In this document: in pieces, positions 34,623 to 48,320 of the stretch | How positions within the stretch are numbered: the stretch's first letter is position 1 | How the letters are laid out: every line of letters begins with the position of its first letter | Source: Proteiniclasticum ruminis DSM 24773 | Lineage (GTDB): Bacteria; Bacillota; Clostridia; Clostridiales; Clostridiaceae | Direction of reading: 5' to 3' | DNA: 64,000 nucleotides | NCBI RefSeq assembly: GCF_000701905.1 | Contig: NZ_JNKC01000001.1 | Span: 434,001-498,000, forward strand | Translations under genes and position numbers: made by a program | The notes under the pieces: model-generated | Databases searched by the model: none | What the model was told of the DNA's origin: nothing | Seen by the model: the letters and a program-made list of their open reading frames with translations, nothing else

Positions 34623-34650
34623 TTAACTTTTGCATGTTATGGTGTAAAAT
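34623..34650 (+). promoter_or_regulatory. Possible promoter of the SGNH hydrolase gene
   Basis: TTAACT (34623-34628) and TAAAAT (34645-34650) are separated by 16 bases, 38 bases before the ATG at 34689. Confidence 0.45.
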
Positions 34651-34688
34651 ATCAGTATCAGTAAAATACCCAAACAGGTGGTGATAAC

Positions 34689-35333
34689 ATGACACTCTAT
34701 ATCATCGGAGACAGCTTGGTCACAGGATTTGGTGTTGCTAACGGGAAAAGTTGGCTCGACCTTGTTCAGCAAGAATCCACTCAGTCACTGATAAATAAAG
34801 GTAATGAAGGCGATACTACTTCTGATATACTCCTCCGATTACATGAGGATGTTATTTCCCATACTCCGGACACCATGTTCATCCTTGCAGGAACGAATGA
34901 TGCGTTGGCCGGAAGAACAGCCAATACCATCTACAATAATATGCTGCAGATCATAAAAGAATGCATCAACTCGGGCATTGTACCGATTATTATTCTTCCC
35001 CCATTTATTCATGTGGAAACAGCAGTGAAGCATCATCCTGACTCCAGGGAGTCCTTCGAAAGTGCTTCTACTACACTGAAAAGATACAGAAGGCTCATCG
35101 AAGACTATTGTATTGATGAGAGAATCGATACCATTGACTTTAATAAAGCGTTTATTCTCTCAGATGTGGACCTGGAACCTGAACTGTATTATCTGGATGG
35201 GGTTCATTTCACAGAAATGGCCCATAAAAAACTTGCAGATAAGTTTTTATATAAATACAACTACATCCTGGTTCATAAAAACCCAGCAGACTATATCATC
35301 AATTATGATACTGTCATTACCACAGACAACTAA
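34689..35333 (+). CDS. SGNH/GDSL-family hydrolase
   Basis: A 214-residue esterase or lipase-like protein without a signal peptide, so probably cytoplasmic. Block I is G-D-S-L-V-T-G-F-G (residues 7-15, nucleophile serine), block II has the glycine in K-G-N-E-G-D-T-T, block III is A-G-T-N-D-A-L (about 67-73), and block V is D-G-V-H-F-T (about 170-175) with the catalytic D and H. The full catalytic set is present. The substrate (acyl ester, carbohydrate acetyl group or other) is unknown. AGGTGGTG lies before the ATG. It stands alone between tmRNA and RNase R. Confidence 0.9.
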   Translation: MTLYIIGDSLVTGFGVANGKSWLDLVQQESTQSLINKGNEGDTTSDILLRLHEDVISHTPDTMFILAGTNDALAGRTANTIYNNMLQIIKECINSGIVPIIILPPFIHVETAVKHHPDSRESFESASTTLKRYRRLIEDYCIDERIDTIDFNKAFILSDVDLEPELYYLDGVHFTEMAHKKLADKFLYKYNYILVHKNPADYIINYDTVITTDN

Positions 35334-35367
35334 AAAGAGGACCCGTAATGATGCGGGTCCTTTTTTT
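35334..35367. terminator. Bidirectional terminator between SGNH hydrolase and RNase R genes
   Basis: AGGACCCG / CGGGTCCT (35338-35345 and 35354-35361) is flanked by AAAAAG on the left and TTTTTTT on the right, suiting both convergent genes. Confidence 0.88.
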
Positions 35368-35370
35368 ATC

Positions 35371-37488
35371 CTATTTTTCTTCTTCATCAATCTCAAAGAA
35401 TATTTCACGGGAATCAAGATTCACATTGGCAACGAGCACTCGAATTTTTTCACCAAGGGCATATTTTTTGCCAGCCCTTTCTCCTATCAGAGTCATATAT
35501 CTTTCGTCATACACATAATAATCATCATAGAGGCTGGTTATATGGACCAATCCTTCAATGGTGCTTGGAAGCTCCACAAAGAGCCCAAAGTTGGTAACAG
35601 AAGAAATGATACCCTCAAACACCTCTCCAATATGCTGCTGCATAAATTCTGCTTTCTTCAGCGCATCCAGTTCTCGTTCTGCATCCACCGCAACTCTTTC
35701 CATCTCAGATGCTTGTTTTGATGCCTCAGAAACAAGTGGAATCAAACTTCTGACACGTTTTTCATCGATCTTTCCATGCAGGAACTCTTTGATAATCCGA
35801 TGAATCATCAGATCTGGATACCTTCTGATGGGCGATGTGAAATGAGAATAATAAGTGGCCGCTAAACCAAAATGTCCAATATTCTCTGGCGCATACCTTG
35901 CCTGCATCATACTTCTAAGAAGAAGCTTTGCTAGTACTGGTTCTTCCTTCTTCCCTTCAACCTTCTTCAGCACTTCCTGTAAAGACTTCGGCTGAATGCC
36001 TGCATACAGCTTCACTGGATACCCAAGGTTATAGGAAAACTCTGTAAAGGCTTTGAGTTTTTCCTCATCCGGCTCTTCATGCACTCTGTAAATGAAAGGC
36101 ATGTGAGTCCAGAACATATGCTCTGAGACCGTCTCATTGCATACAAGCATAAACTCTTCAATGACTTTATTGGATATTTCACGAGGATAAAGAGAAACAT
36201 CCACTGGTTTTCCTAGCTTATCCAGTGTGATTTTGCTTTCAGGAAAATCAAACTCTATGGCACCACGCTTTTCCCTTTTCTTTTCAAGGATTTTCTGCAA
36301 ATCTCTCATGTCTTCAATCATAGGAACGAACTCCTGATACTTAGCAAGGGATTCATTCATCTCACCCTGCAGTACTTTTGTGACATCTTCGTAAGTTGCC
36401 CGGAGCTTTGATTCTATGACAGACTCATAAATTTCATGTTCTACCACTTTCCCCTGAGCATCAATGATCATATCACAGCTGAGTGCCAGTTTTGCTTCAA
36501 AGGGGTTCAGCGAGCAGAGACCATTGGATAACTTCTCAGGAAGCATGGGTATCACAAGATCCAGCAGATAAACAGAAGTTGCTCTTTTGAATGCTTCTTT
36601 ATCCAGCGGTGTGTTTTCCTGGACATAGTGTGATACATCCGCTATATGAACACTAAGCTTGTACATTCCATTTTCAAGCTTTACCACAGATATCGCATCA
36701 TCCAAGTCTTTCGCATCTGCTCCATCGATGGTCATGATCTTTTCACCACGCAGATCCCGTCTTTTGGAAAATTCTTTTTCGTCCGCAACTTCTGAAAGTG
36801 AATCTGTATAGGTGAGCACTTTTGGTGGAAATGCTTCAGGAAGGTTGAATTTCTTCACCACCGTCAGGATGTCTACTCCTTTGTCTCCCTTTTTTCCTAA
36901 GATCTCAACGATAATTCCTTCAGGATTTCTGCCTTTCTCAGGCCACTTGGTGATTTCAACCACAACCACATCCCCAGTCTCCGCAAAATTACGGTTGCTT
37001 TTTGAGATGAAAACATCATGCTGCAGTTTCTGATCCTCTGGGCTGACAAATCCGAAGGCTTTCGTCTGTTCATAGACACCAATGATCTTGCTGTTTTTTC
37101 TTTCCAGAACTTCTAGAATCTCACCTTCTGCACGCTTTGTTCCAGCATTCTCACGAATCAGCTTCACCTGAACCTTATCTCCGTTCATTGCCGTTTTCAG
37201 CGCATTCTCAGGAACGAAAATGTCCCCTTTCCCTTCTCCGCGGAAGACAAATCCGAAGCCTCTCTTATTTACATCAATTCTGCCCACATAAACTCCATAG
37301 CGTTCAGGCAGAACAATCTTCTCTTTTTTGATCTTCAGAAGAGCGCCTTCTTTCAGAAGTCCCTCCACGGTATTTCTAAGCAGTTTTTTGTCCTGTTTCT
37401 CTACACCTAATACTTGTGCCATCTCATCTATCGTCATAGGACGGTACTGATGGTCACTGACCATGGCCAGAATTTTTTCCACTAACAT
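35371..37488 (-). CDS. rnr: Ribonuclease R
   Basis: A 705-residue 3'-5' exoribonuclease that degrades structured RNA and cooperates with SmpB-tmRNA in decay of nonstop messages. Order: N-terminal helix-turn-helix-like domain (about 1-60), two cold-shock domains (about 65-220, with G-F-G-F-V and G-D-I-F-V), the RNB catalytic domain (about 245-575; D-G-A-D-A-K-D-L-D-D-A-I-S-V with the Mg2+-binding aspartates, and later P-I-R-R-Y-P-D-L), and a C-terminal S1 domain (about 620-700). GGAGG precedes the ATG. Usual neighbours secG and eno lie upstream on the same strand, but hppA and a hydrolase gene are inserted between. Confidence 0.97.
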   Translation of the reverse strand: MLVEKILAMVSDHQYRPMTIDEMAQVLGVEKQDKKLLRNTVEGLLKEGALLKIKKEKIVLPERYGVYVGRIDVNKRGFGFVFRGEGKGDIFVPENALKTAMNGDKVQVKLIRENAGTKRAEGEILEVLERKNSKIIGVYEQTKAFGFVSPEDQKLQHDVFISKSNRNFAETGDVVVVEITKWPEKGRNPEGIIVEILGKKGDKGVDILTVVKKFNLPEAFPPKVLTYTDSLSEVADEKEFSKRRDLRGEKIMTIDGADAKDLDDAISVVKLENGMYKLSVHIADVSHYVQENTPLDKEAFKRATSVYLLDLVIPMLPEKLSNGLCSLNPFEAKLALSCDMIIDAQGKVVEHEIYESVIESKLRATYEDVTKVLQGEMNESLAKYQEFVPMIEDMRDLQKILEKKREKRGAIEFDFPESKITLDKLGKPVDVSLYPREISNKVIEEFMLVCNETVSEHMFWTHMPFIYRVHEEPDEEKLKAFTEFSYNLGYPVKLYAGIQPKSLQEVLKKVEGKKEEPVLAKLLLRSMMQARYAPENIGHFGLAATYYSHFTSPIRRYPDLMIHRIIKEFLHGKIDEKRVRSLIPLVSEASKQASEMERVAVDAERELDALKKAEFMQQHIGEVFEGIISSVTNFGLFVELPSTIEGLVHITSLYDDYYVYDERYMTLIGERAGKKYALGEKIRVLVANVNLDSREIFFEIDEEEK

Positions 37489-37658
37489 ATATGCCCTCCA
37501 ATCTATTGATTCCTTTGTTTTAATCTATTTATCTTTAGTATACAGAAAAAGTGTGAACGATGTTCGATATTTTTTTGGAATCCTTTATAACACTTCATTA
37601 TTTTACGAAGTATTTACATATTTATTCCACAAATGATCAAAAAAACAGCGATCATCCC

Positions 37659-37682
37659 GAAAAAAGCCGGGATATACCCGGC
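37659..37682 (-). terminator. Intrinsic terminator of hppA
   Basis: GCCGGG / CCCGGC (37666-37671 and 37677-37682) runs into six T on the minus strand, 15 bases after the hppA stop. Confidence 0.85.
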
Positions 37683-37696
37683 ATGGATCTCAGCTT

Positions 37697-39718
37697 CTAT
37701 GAAACAATCAGCTTCAGCAATATCCCACCATACTCCACAATGACGGGGGCAAACACAAGTGCTACGATAGACATCAGCTTGATGAGTATATTCATGGAAG
37801 GACCGGATGTGTCCTTGAAGGGGTCTCCCACTGTGTCACCAACGATCCCTGCCGTATGGGCTTCACTTCCCTTTCCACCATGTTCTCCAGACTCAATATA
37901 CTTCTTTGCATTGTCCCAAGCACCACCGGCGTTGGACATCATAATAGCAAGAAGAACTCCAGTGACAACAGCTCCAGCAATAAGTCCTCCAAGGGTCTCG
38001 GCTCCAAGAAAAAGCCCCACCCCCACAGGGATGACCACAGCCAGCACACCAGGAAGAATCATCTCCCGAAGCGCAGCTTTTGTGGAAATAGCTACACATC
38101 TGTCATAATCCGGCTTTCCTGAGCCGTCCATGATGCCATCGATTTCTTTGAACTGCCTTCTTACTTCCATGACCATTTCATTGGCTGCTTTTCCAACAGA
38201 GTTCATAGTAAGTGCAGCAAAAAGAAACGGAAGCATTCCACCGATAAGGAGTCCTATTAGAGTCAATGGATTCAGAAGATTGATGCTGGATAACTCTACA
38301 CTTTCTGCGTAGGAAGCAAAAAGAGAAAGTGCGGTTAGTGCTGCTGAGCCAATGGCAAATCCTTTTCCCATGGCTGCAGTAGTGTTGCCTACTGAATCCA
38401 GTTTATCGGTGATTTCACGCACTTCAGGTGGAAGGTCCGCCATCTGTGCAATTCCCCCAGCATTGTCCGCTATGGGGCCATAAGCATCCACTGCAACGGT
38501 AATCCCTGTTGTAGACAGCATGCCCACTGCCGCTAGAGATATTCCATAAAGCCCCATGGTTGGATCCTCATGGCCACCCATAACGAAGTAAGATATCAGA
38601 ATGCCGAACACAATTAGAATTGTAGGTACCATGGTAGAGAACATCCCAACACCAAGTCCTGAAATGATATTGGTCGCAGATCCTGTTACTGAATCCAGCG
38701 CTATAGTTTTCACGCTCCTGAAGTCTGCCGAGGTGTAGACTTCCGTGATTCTACCGATTAAGATTCCGATGAGGAGACCAGCCGTTACTGCAAAAAATGC
38801 ATTATAGGAATCCAGCACTACTTTACTTAAAATAAAGGTGCCCACCATAACAATAAGGCCGGCCGTATAGGTTCCAGTATTTAGTGCTTTTTGCGGATTC
38901 TCTCCGCTCGCCTTTGTCGCTATGACGATACCAATAATTGAAGCTAGGATGCCTATGGATGAGAGGACCAGTGGAAAAACAGCTCCATACTGTTCAAGCA
39001 CTAAGTAGCCAAGGGTTACTGAGGAAATGATGGAGCCCACATAGGATTCAAAAAGATCAGCTCCCATACCAGCTACATCCCCCACATTGTCTCCGACATT
39101 ATCTGCTATGACAGCAGGATTCCGGGGGTCATCCTCTGGAATATGTGCTTCTACCTTTCCCACAAGATCCGCACCAACATCGGCAGCTTTGGTAAAGATT
39201 CCTCCGCCCACTCTGGCAAATAATGCAATAGAAGACGCACCCAAGGCAAATCCTGTAAGAGGAACAGCATCCTCCGAAAAAATTATCAATAAAAACCCGA
39301 TACCAATAACCCCTAATCCCACAACGCACAGTCCCATGACTGCTCCACCAGAAAACGCGATACGAAGAGCTTTATTCTGGCTATGGCGTGCTGCTTCTGC
39401 CGTTCGCACATTGGCTTTCGTTGCAACCACCATACCAAAAAACCCGGCTAAGATTGAAAAGACCGCACCCACAACGAAAGCGAAAGCAGAACGGAGATCC
39501 ACTGCAAAAATCAGAATAAAAAAAACAGCAGTGATGAATAAACTGAGATATTTGTATTCACTCTTTAGAAAAGCCAAAGCTCCCCTATGAATGTACTCAG
39601 AAATCTCTTTCATTCGTTCAGATCCGCTGTCCTGTTTTCTGATGTGCATCGTCAGCAAAAAAGCCCAGAAAATCGAAAATACCCCAACAACCCCTGTCAC
39701 AAGAAAAACCGTTTCCAT
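37697..39718 (-). CDS. hppA: Membrane-bound cation-pumping pyrophosphatase
   Basis: A 673-residue membrane enzyme with about sixteen helices that hydrolyses pyrophosphate to pump Na+ or H+. The catalytic loops are clear: G-G-G-I-F-T-K-A-A-D-V-G-A-D-L-V-G-K-V-E (about 182-201), D-D-P-R-N-P-A-V-I-A-D-N-V-G-D-N-V-G-D, and D-T-V-G-D-P-F-K-D-T near the C terminus. The K+-dependence position reads G-N-T-T-A-A rather than G-N-T-T-K-A, which in this family marks the K+-dependent type, a group that includes the Na+ pumps. Whether Na+ or H+ is moved is not decided by what I can see. The ribosome site is weak (GGGGG). A terminator follows. Confidence 0.95.
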   Translation of the reverse strand: METVFLVTGVVGVFSIFWAFLLTMHIRKQDSGSERMKEISEYIHRGALAFLKSEYKYLSLFITAVFFILIFAVDLRSAFAFVVGAVFSILAGFFGMVVATKANVRTAEAARHSQNKALRIAFSGGAVMGLCVVGLGVIGIGFLLIIFSEDAVPLTGFALGASSIALFARVGGGIFTKAADVGADLVGKVEAHIPEDDPRNPAVIADNVGDNVGDVAGMGADLFESYVGSIISSVTLGYLVLEQYGAVFPLVLSSIGILASIIGIVIATKASGENPQKALNTGTYTAGLIVMVGTFILSKVVLDSYNAFFAVTAGLLIGILIGRITEVYTSADFRSVKTIALDSVTGSATNIISGLGVGMFSTMVPTILIVFGILISYFVMGGHEDPTMGLYGISLAAVGMLSTTGITVAVDAYGPIADNAGGIAQMADLPPEVREITDKLDSVGNTTAAMGKGFAIGSAALTALSLFASYAESVELSSINLLNPLTLIGLLIGGMLPFLFAALTMNSVGKAANEMVMEVRRQFKEIDGIMDGSGKPDYDRCVAISTKAALREMILPGVLAVVIPVGVGLFLGAETLGGLIAGAVVTGVLLAIMMSNAGGAWDNAKKYIESGEHGGKGSEAHTAGIVGDTVGDPFKDTSGPSMNILIKLMSIVALVFAPVIVEYGGILLKLIVS

Positions 39719-39768
39719 AACATACCCCCATATTATTATGATCTATGACTTCTCATGTCCCAATGGTA

Positions 39769-40746
39769 TTATAAATTTTCTAAAAATTCAATAAGTTTAT
39801 TTAGAAAATCCTCATGAAGAGGCAAATTTTCCATACTGTAGGTGGCAAGATTCCCTTCGCGGTCTTCTGGTGACTCTTTCAGAATATGGTTCATTCCCTC
39901 GATTATCTTCAACGTTCCTTGAGATGAAGCATGAAATAGAACAGAAGCATCTGTCACTGGCACCTGCAAATCTCGATTTCCATGCAGAATCAGTACTGGC
40001 TTATCAATTTTCTTCATGAGACTTTCAGGATCATATGCAAACCAGGAAATGAGATAAGGCTGTACCGATGGTCTGAATAGTGAAAACAAAGAGACAGGAA
40101 CCTTAGGAACCTCTACTCCATTTTTTAGAGAAGCAACTATAGGTTCTGCAAGGTCCGCTAGATTCTGATCGGAAGATTTCAGCTGATTTAATATGAGCTC
40201 ATCTGCAGGTAGCGCGGACCCAGATACAAGAATCAGCGCATCATAAAGAGGCTCCTTTGTCATAGCCGCTTCTGCGATTAACGCACCTTCACTATGTCCC
40301 AATAGAATGAGTCTGGAAAATCCAAGGGACTTCAGTCCTTTTGAAATCCTCACAACATCCTCAATAGCAAGATCGAAAGTTAGGTCGCTTTCTTTCTTCA
40401 CAAGATCCCGGCTTTCTCCAATGCCTCGTTTGTCATACCGCAGCGTCGCATATCCGTTTTCTGCAAGAGCTTCTGCAAGAAGCTTTAGATGATTATTTCC
40501 TTGAGTCTGCGGGTTGTTCCCATTGCGATCAGTAGGTCCTGATCCTGGGACAAGTATCACTACAGCTTCTATAATCCTGTCTGTTGGATACATCACTACG
40601 CCATGCAATGTCCCTTCCTGAACCTGTAGTGCAAATGGTTCCTCTGGAAACAAACTTTTCGCATCCTCTTTCTCTTCCTTTCCACAAGCAGTTAAAATCA
40701 GAAGACTCAACGCAAAAGCGGATAAAATTGATTTCGTTATGTTCAT
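39769..40746 (-). CDS. Alpha/beta hydrolase lipoprotein
   Basis: A 325-residue serine hydrolase anchored outside the membrane. The signal peptide ends L-I-L-T-A-C (lipobox, about residue 21). The hydrolase core has an oxyanion-hole H/P-G-S-G-P-T-D segment (about 67-74), the nucleophile elbow G-H-S-E-G (about 151-155), a late aspartate in H-G-N-R-D and a histidine in G-M-N-H-I-L. This resembles the bacterial serine aminopeptidase/esterase-like group. The start is the ATG at 40746 behind GGGAGG; a reading frame from 40767 overlaps the upstream terminator. The gene lies 50 bases after secG but beyond a terminator, so it depends on read-through or an unseen promoter. The substrate is unknown. Confidence 0.85.
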   Translation of the reverse strand: MNITKSILSAFALSLLILTACGKEEKEDAKSLFPEEPFALQVQEGTLHGVVMYPTDRIIEAVVILVPGSGPTDRNGNNPQTQGNNHLKLLAEALAENGYATLRYDKRGIGESRDLVKKESDLTFDLAIEDVVRISKGLKSLGFSRLILLGHSEGALIAEAAMTKEPLYDALILVSGSALPADELILNQLKSSDQNLADLAEPIVASLKNGVEVPKVPVSLFSLFRPSVQPYLISWFAYDPESLMKKIDKPVLILHGNRDLQVPVTDASVLFHASSQGTLKIIEGMNHILKESPEDREGNLATYSMENLPLHEDFLNKLIEFLENL

Positions 40747-40763
40747 ACCTTGCCTCCCCCAAC

Positions 40764-40790
40764 GCAAAAATGCTGCCCGAAGGCAGCATT
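40764..40790 (-). terminator. Intrinsic terminator of secG
   Basis: AATGCTGCC-TTCG-GGCAGCATT (40769-40790, UUCG tetraloop) followed by TTTTTG on the minus strand lies 5 bases after the secG stop. Confidence 0.85.
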
Positions 40791-40795
40791 CATCA

Positions 40796-41026
40796 CTAAA
40801 TCATATTCATTGCTATGGTATTAATTGCAAACAAGATCGCAGTAATCACAGTAAGCTTCTTCAGGAAAGCTTCCCCGGTTCTTCCACGGTTTTTGCTGAA
40901 GAATGAGTCCTGTGAGCTTCCACCTGTAAGACCCTTCAGTCCGTCAGACTTGCTCTGCTGCATTAAGACCAGCGCAATCATAATAATGGCCAGAATAAAT
41001 TCCACAATAATCAAAACAGTTTCCAT
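40796..41026 (-). CDS. secG: Preprotein translocase subunit SecG
   Basis: A 76-residue, two-helix membrane protein that assists SecYE during protein export. Helix 1 is at about 3-20 (L-I-I-V-E-F-I-L-A-I-I-M-I-A-L-V-L-M-Q), followed by the conserved Q-Q-S-K-S-D-G-L-x-G and S-S-Q-D-S-F-F, then helix 2 at about 55-72. AGGAGG lies before the ATG. It follows eno after a terminator hairpin, the common eno-secG-rnr order of Firmicutes. Confidence 0.95.
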   Translation of the reverse strand: METVLIIVEFILAIIMIALVLMQQSKSDGLKGLTGGSSQDSFFSKNRGRTGEAFLKKLTVITAILFAINTIAMNMI

Positions 41027-41166
41027 ACAATCCCTCCTGATTCGCTAACATCTTATTCTAGCATACTTCTTCTTCAGCCACAATAAGAGGATAACATTCC
41101 ATGTGATTTCTCTCTCCTATAATACCATAAAAGTCTTCTACCTCATAGATTTTCCAGAAAATAACA

Positions 41167-41192
41167 GAGGTGCTTTCAAAAGAAAGCACCTC
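41167..41192 (-). terminator. Terminator of the glycolytic operon
   Basis: A perfect 11-bp stem with a 4-base loop (GAGGTGCTTTC / GAAAGCACCTC, 41167-41177 and 41182-41192) lies 20 bases after the eno stop. The T-run on the minus strand is interrupted (TGTTATTTTC). Confidence 0.75.
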
Positions 41193-41212
41193 AGACTATT
41201 TAGATTACAATA

Positions 41213-44081
<2,869 letters not shown>

Positions 44082-44109
44082 GAATATTCCTCCAGTTTGT
44101 CTTTAGATC

Positions 44110-44135
44110 GCAGGGAAGAGTTCATTCTTCCCTGC
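44110..44135 (-). other. Intercistronic hairpin between tpiA and gpmI
   Basis: A perfect 10-bp stem (GCAGGGAAGA / TCTTCCCTGC) with a 6-base loop and no T-run lies in the 87-base gap. It may act in mRNA processing or stability within the operon. Confidence 0.5.
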
Positions 44136-44168
44136 GCTTGGAAGCTTTGCTTCTTCACAATCGTAGAC

Positions 44169-44915
44169 TTAGAATTTTACAATCTTTGAAAAATCGTCTG
44201 CTAACAGGCTGGCTCCACCAACTAGTGCGCCATCGATATCAGACATGCCCATCTGCTCTTTGATGGTGCTTGGCTTTACAGAACCGCCATATTGAATACG
44301 AACCGCAGCTGCAATTCCAGCTCCGTAAAGAGTGCCCACCATTTCTCTAATCTGTCCAATGGTCTCATTGGCCTGCTCACTTGTGGCAGTCTTTCCAGTA
44401 CCGATGGCCCAGATTGGCTCATAAGCAATCACTGTATCCTTCGCATCTTCAGGACTCACTTCAAAAAAAGCTTTGTTGATCTGATTTTCAATCACATCTT
44501 TAGTGGTTCCATTTTCTCTTTCTTCCAGAGATTCTCCCACACAGAGAATTGGCTTCAGACCATGTCTGTAAGCTGTTTTCAGTTTCATGTTCACAGTTTC
44601 GTCTGTTTCATTGAAGTACTGTCTTCTTTCAGAGTGTCCGATGATGACATATTCCACTCCGAGAGCTGTCAGCATCGCAGGTGCGATTTCACCGGTGAAA
44701 GCTCCTTTCTCTTCGAAATGCATATTCTGTGCACCAACTTTAACATTAGTGCCTTTCAGTTCTTCCACAAGTGCAGGAAGCTGAATGTAAGGAGCACAGA
44801 TGACAACATCTGCTTCTGCATCCTTAACCAGTTCTTTCAGTTCTTTTGCAACTTTCACCGCTTCTTCCACAGTGTAGTGCATTTTCCAGTTACCAGCAAT
44901 AATTGGCTTACGCAT
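44169..44915 (-). CDS. tpiA: Triosephosphate isomerase
   Basis: Interconverts dihydroxyacetone phosphate and glyceraldehyde-3-phosphate. The 248-residue TIM barrel shows N-W-K-M-H near the start (lysine 11 or 12), I-I-G-H-S-E-R-R (catalytic histidine, about 93-100), [12 protein letters not shown] (catalytic glutamate, about 164-175) and Y-G-G-S-V-K. AGAGGAGG precedes the ATG, 13 bases after the pgk stop. Confidence 0.98.
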   Translation of the reverse strand: MRKPIIAGNWKMHYTVEEAVKVAKELKELVKDAEADVVICAPYIQLPALVEELKGTNVKVGAQNMHFEEKGAFTGEIAPAMLTALGVEYVIIGHSERRQYFNETDETVNMKLKTAYRHGLKPILCVGESLEERENGTTKDVIENQINKAFFEVSPEDAKDTVIAYEPIWAIGTGKTATSEQANETIGQIREMVGTLYGAGIAAAVRIQYGGSVKPSTIKEQMGMSDIDGALVGGASLLADDFSKIVKF

Positions 44916-44928
44916 TATGTCGCCTCCT

Positions 44929-46122
44929 CTATTTATCGTTCAGAGCTGCAATACCAGGAAGAACCTTGCCTTCCAGGAACTCAAGTGATGCGCCGCCTCC
45001 AGTAGAGATATGGCTCATCTTGTCACCAAATCCAAGAATATTGACAGCTGCAGCAGAGTCTCCTCCACCGATGACTGTGGTCGCATCCGCTTCTGCCATA
45101 GCTTCCGCTACTGCGATGGTTCCCTTGGCGAAATTCTCAAACTCGAAAACGCCCATTGGTCCGTTCCAGATAACGGTTTTCGCGCCCTTTACCGCATCTG
45201 CGTAAAGCTTCGCAGACTTAGGTCCAATATCAAGTCCCATATATCCTTCAGGAATATTCTGGTCTTCTGTTGTTACAGGTTCTGCATCTGCACTGAACTT
45301 ATCCGCAACCACATTATCCACTGGAAGAAGAAGCTCAACGCCTTTTTCCTTGGCTTTGTCCATCATATCCTTTGCATAATCCACTTTATCTTCTTCCAGA
45401 AGAGAAGTGCCTACGGTATATCCCATAGCCTTCAGGAATGTGTAGCTCATACCGCCGCCAATGATGAGGGTATCCACTTTATCCAGAAGCGCATTGATGA
45501 CATTGATCTTATCTGAAACTTTCGCTCCACCAAGAATGGCAACGAATGGTCTTACTGGCTTGTTTACCGCTTCTCCCAGGAACTTCAGCTCCTTGTTGAT
45601 GAGATATCCGGCAACGGCCGTGTCTACAAACTGTGTTACACCTTCAGTGGAAGAATGTGCTCTATGTGCAGTACCGAAAGCATCATTCACATACACATCA
45701 CAAAGCTCGGCAAGATCTTTGGAGAAAGCTTCTCCATTCTTACTTTCCTCTGCTCTGAATCTGGTGTTTTCCAGAAGAACCACGTCTCCGTCCTTCATTT
45801 CTGAAACTGCTTTACGTGCATTCGCACCTACCACTTCATCATCTGCTGCAAAAACCACTTCCTTCTCAAGAAGTTCAGATAGTCTCTTCGCAACTGGAGC
45901 AAGTGTGAACTTGGCATCTGGTCCCTTTGGTTTTCCAAGATGGGAACAGAGAATGACTCTTCCACCATTGTCCATGAGATACTTGATGGTTGGTAGTGCG
46001 CCTAAGAGTCTATTTTCATCGGTGATGGTTCCGTCTTTCAGCGGTACGTTGAAGTCGCATCGGACCAGTACTTTCTTGCCGGATACCTTTATGTCTTCAA
46101 TGGTCTTTTTGTTATAACTCAT
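44929..46122 (-). CDS. pgk: Phosphoglycerate kinase
   Basis: Transfers the acyl phosphate of 1,3-bisphosphoglycerate to ADP. The 397-residue product has the N-terminal R-C-D-F-N-V-P-L substrate motif, [34 protein letters not shown], and the C-terminal I-G-G-G-D-S-A-A. I set the start at ATG 46122, behind GAGGTG; an in-frame GTG at 46131 is part of that site. It follows gap across a hairpin. Confidence 0.98.
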   Translation of the reverse strand: MSYNKKTIEDIKVSGKKVLVRCDFNVPLKDGTITDENRLLGALPTIKYLMDNGGRVILCSHLGKPKGPDAKFTLAPVAKRLSELLEKEVVFAADDEVVGANARKAVSEMKDGDVVLLENTRFRAEESKNGEAFSKDLAELCDVYVNDAFGTAHRAHSSTEGVTQFVDTAVAGYLINKELKFLGEAVNKPVRPFVAILGGAKVSDKINVINALLDKVDTLIIGGGMSYTFLKAMGYTVGTSLLEEDKVDYAKDMMDKAKEKGVELLLPVDNVVADKFSADAEPVTTEDQNIPEGYMGLDIGPKSAKLYADAVKGAKTVIWNGPMGVFEFENFAKGTIAVAEAMAEADATTVIGGGDSAAAVNILGFGDKMSHISTGGGASLEFLEGKVLPGIAALNDK

Positions 46123-46151
46123 TCTTTTCACCTCGAATTTTATTACACCTT

Positions 46152-46193
46152 GAAAAGGTCTGGCCCCATAGCCAAGACTATTCGACCAGACCT
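46152..46193 (-). other. Hairpin between gap and pgk (partial terminator)
   Basis: AGGTCTGG / CCAGACCT (46156-46163 and 46186-46193) followed by TTTTC on the minus strand lies 14 bases after the gap stop. The short T-run suggests partial termination or 3' end protection, which would favour gap over the distal genes. Confidence 0.55.
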
Positions 46194-46207
46194 TTCTGTT
46201 TTAAATG

Positions 46208-47260
<1,053 letters not shown>

Positions 47261-48301
47261 TTAAAACTCATTATATTGAGATTTTAATATCGATACGATT
47301 TTTCTTGCAGCACCCTCATCTGTAATGAGGACTGCATTGTCATTTTTCAATCGGACTGCTTCAATGGCTTCCGCCTTTGATGAGCCCCCAGTTACTGCAA
47401 TAAGATGCCTTACCTTGCCGAAATCATCCAAAGATACACCTACAGAATTGATCTTCCTGATGACCCTACCACTTTTTCCGAAATAAGCACCAAAGGCTTC
47501 ACCTACAGCACCATCCACCATGAGTTCAGAGATTTCATCCTCTGACAGACCTCTGCGTTTTGCCATCTTGTCCGCTCTGCCAATGCCAAGAACAACAATT
47601 TGCGCTTTCCGTATGAGATCCACCACTTCTTTGATCTCACGCTCTTTTAAGAGTACTTCCAGTGACTCACTGCTCAAATTATCTGGCACATTCAGAAGCT
47701 TGTATCCTGCATTCACTTTCTCAGCTAACGCAGCTACTACATTATTCGACTGAATATCCAGTATTTTTCCTAGGCTTCCTCGTGCAGGAACGATGAGATT
47801 ATCTCTGAAATCCATTTTGGGGAAGCTGGTCACCATTTCTTTGATGGTGCTTCCGCCTGTGAGTGCAATGACATCTTTGCTTCTAATGACACTGGATAAG
47901 TATAGAGCTGCGACATTTCCCAGCTCTCTTTTCACATTTGGATCCTTATCAGAGTCTCCGGGAACCACGATGATTTTCTGATAGCCCAGGTCTCTCTTCA
48001 GCACAGTCTCCATATCATCCAAACCTTTGATTTCAGAAACCAAAGCCCTCAGATTGTTCAGCATATCAATGCCTTTCTCTGTTAAACTGACCCCAGGCAA
48101 CGACACATCAATGAAGTCCATGGACTTTAAGAAATCCAGATCTCCACGTACGGTTCGTTCTCCCAGTTCCAGCTTTTGGGACAAGGTTCGTCTTCCAATG
48201 GGCTGATGATTGAAAATGGTCCTTAAAATGTTGTAGCGTCTTTCGAGCAAAGCAGTGGCTTCAGGAATAATCTTCTGCTGAATTTTTAAGTAACTATTCA
48301 C
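47261..48301 (-). CDS. cggR: Central glycolytic genes regulator CggR
   Basis: A 346-residue SorC-family repressor of the lower glycolytic operon; in Bacillus it is released by fructose-1,6-bisphosphate. It has an N-terminal winged helix (about 20-75, R-R-Y-N-I-L-R-T-I-F then G-R-R-T-L-S-Q-K-L-E-L-G-E-R-T-V-R-G-D-L-D-F-L) and a sugar-phosphate-binding domain (about 90-340, with A-L-T-G-G-S-T-I-K-E and V-P-A-R-G-S-L-G). It heads the operon cggR-gap-pgk-tpiA-gpmI-eno. The start is GTG 48301 behind GGGGTGA. A tandem operator lies 20 to 51 bases upstream. Confidence 0.96.
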   Translation of the reverse strand: MNSYLKIQQKIIPEATALLERRYNILRTIFNHQPIGRRTLSQKLELGERTVRGDLDFLKSMDFIDVSLPGVSLTEKGIDMLNNLRALVSEIKGLDDMETVLKRDLGYQKIIVVPGDSDKDPNVKRELGNVAALYLSSVIRSKDVIALTGGSTIKEMVTSFPKMDFRDNLIVPARGSLGKILDIQSNNVVAALAEKVNAGYKLLNVPDNLSSESLEVLLKEREIKEVVDLIRKAQIVVLGIGRADKMAKRRGLSEDEISELMVDGAVGEAFGAYFGKSGRVIRKINSVGVSLDDFGKVRHLIAVTGGSSKAEAIEAVRLKNDNAVLITDEGAARKIVSILKSQYNEF

Positions 48302-48320
48302 CTGAATTCACCCCTGTACT

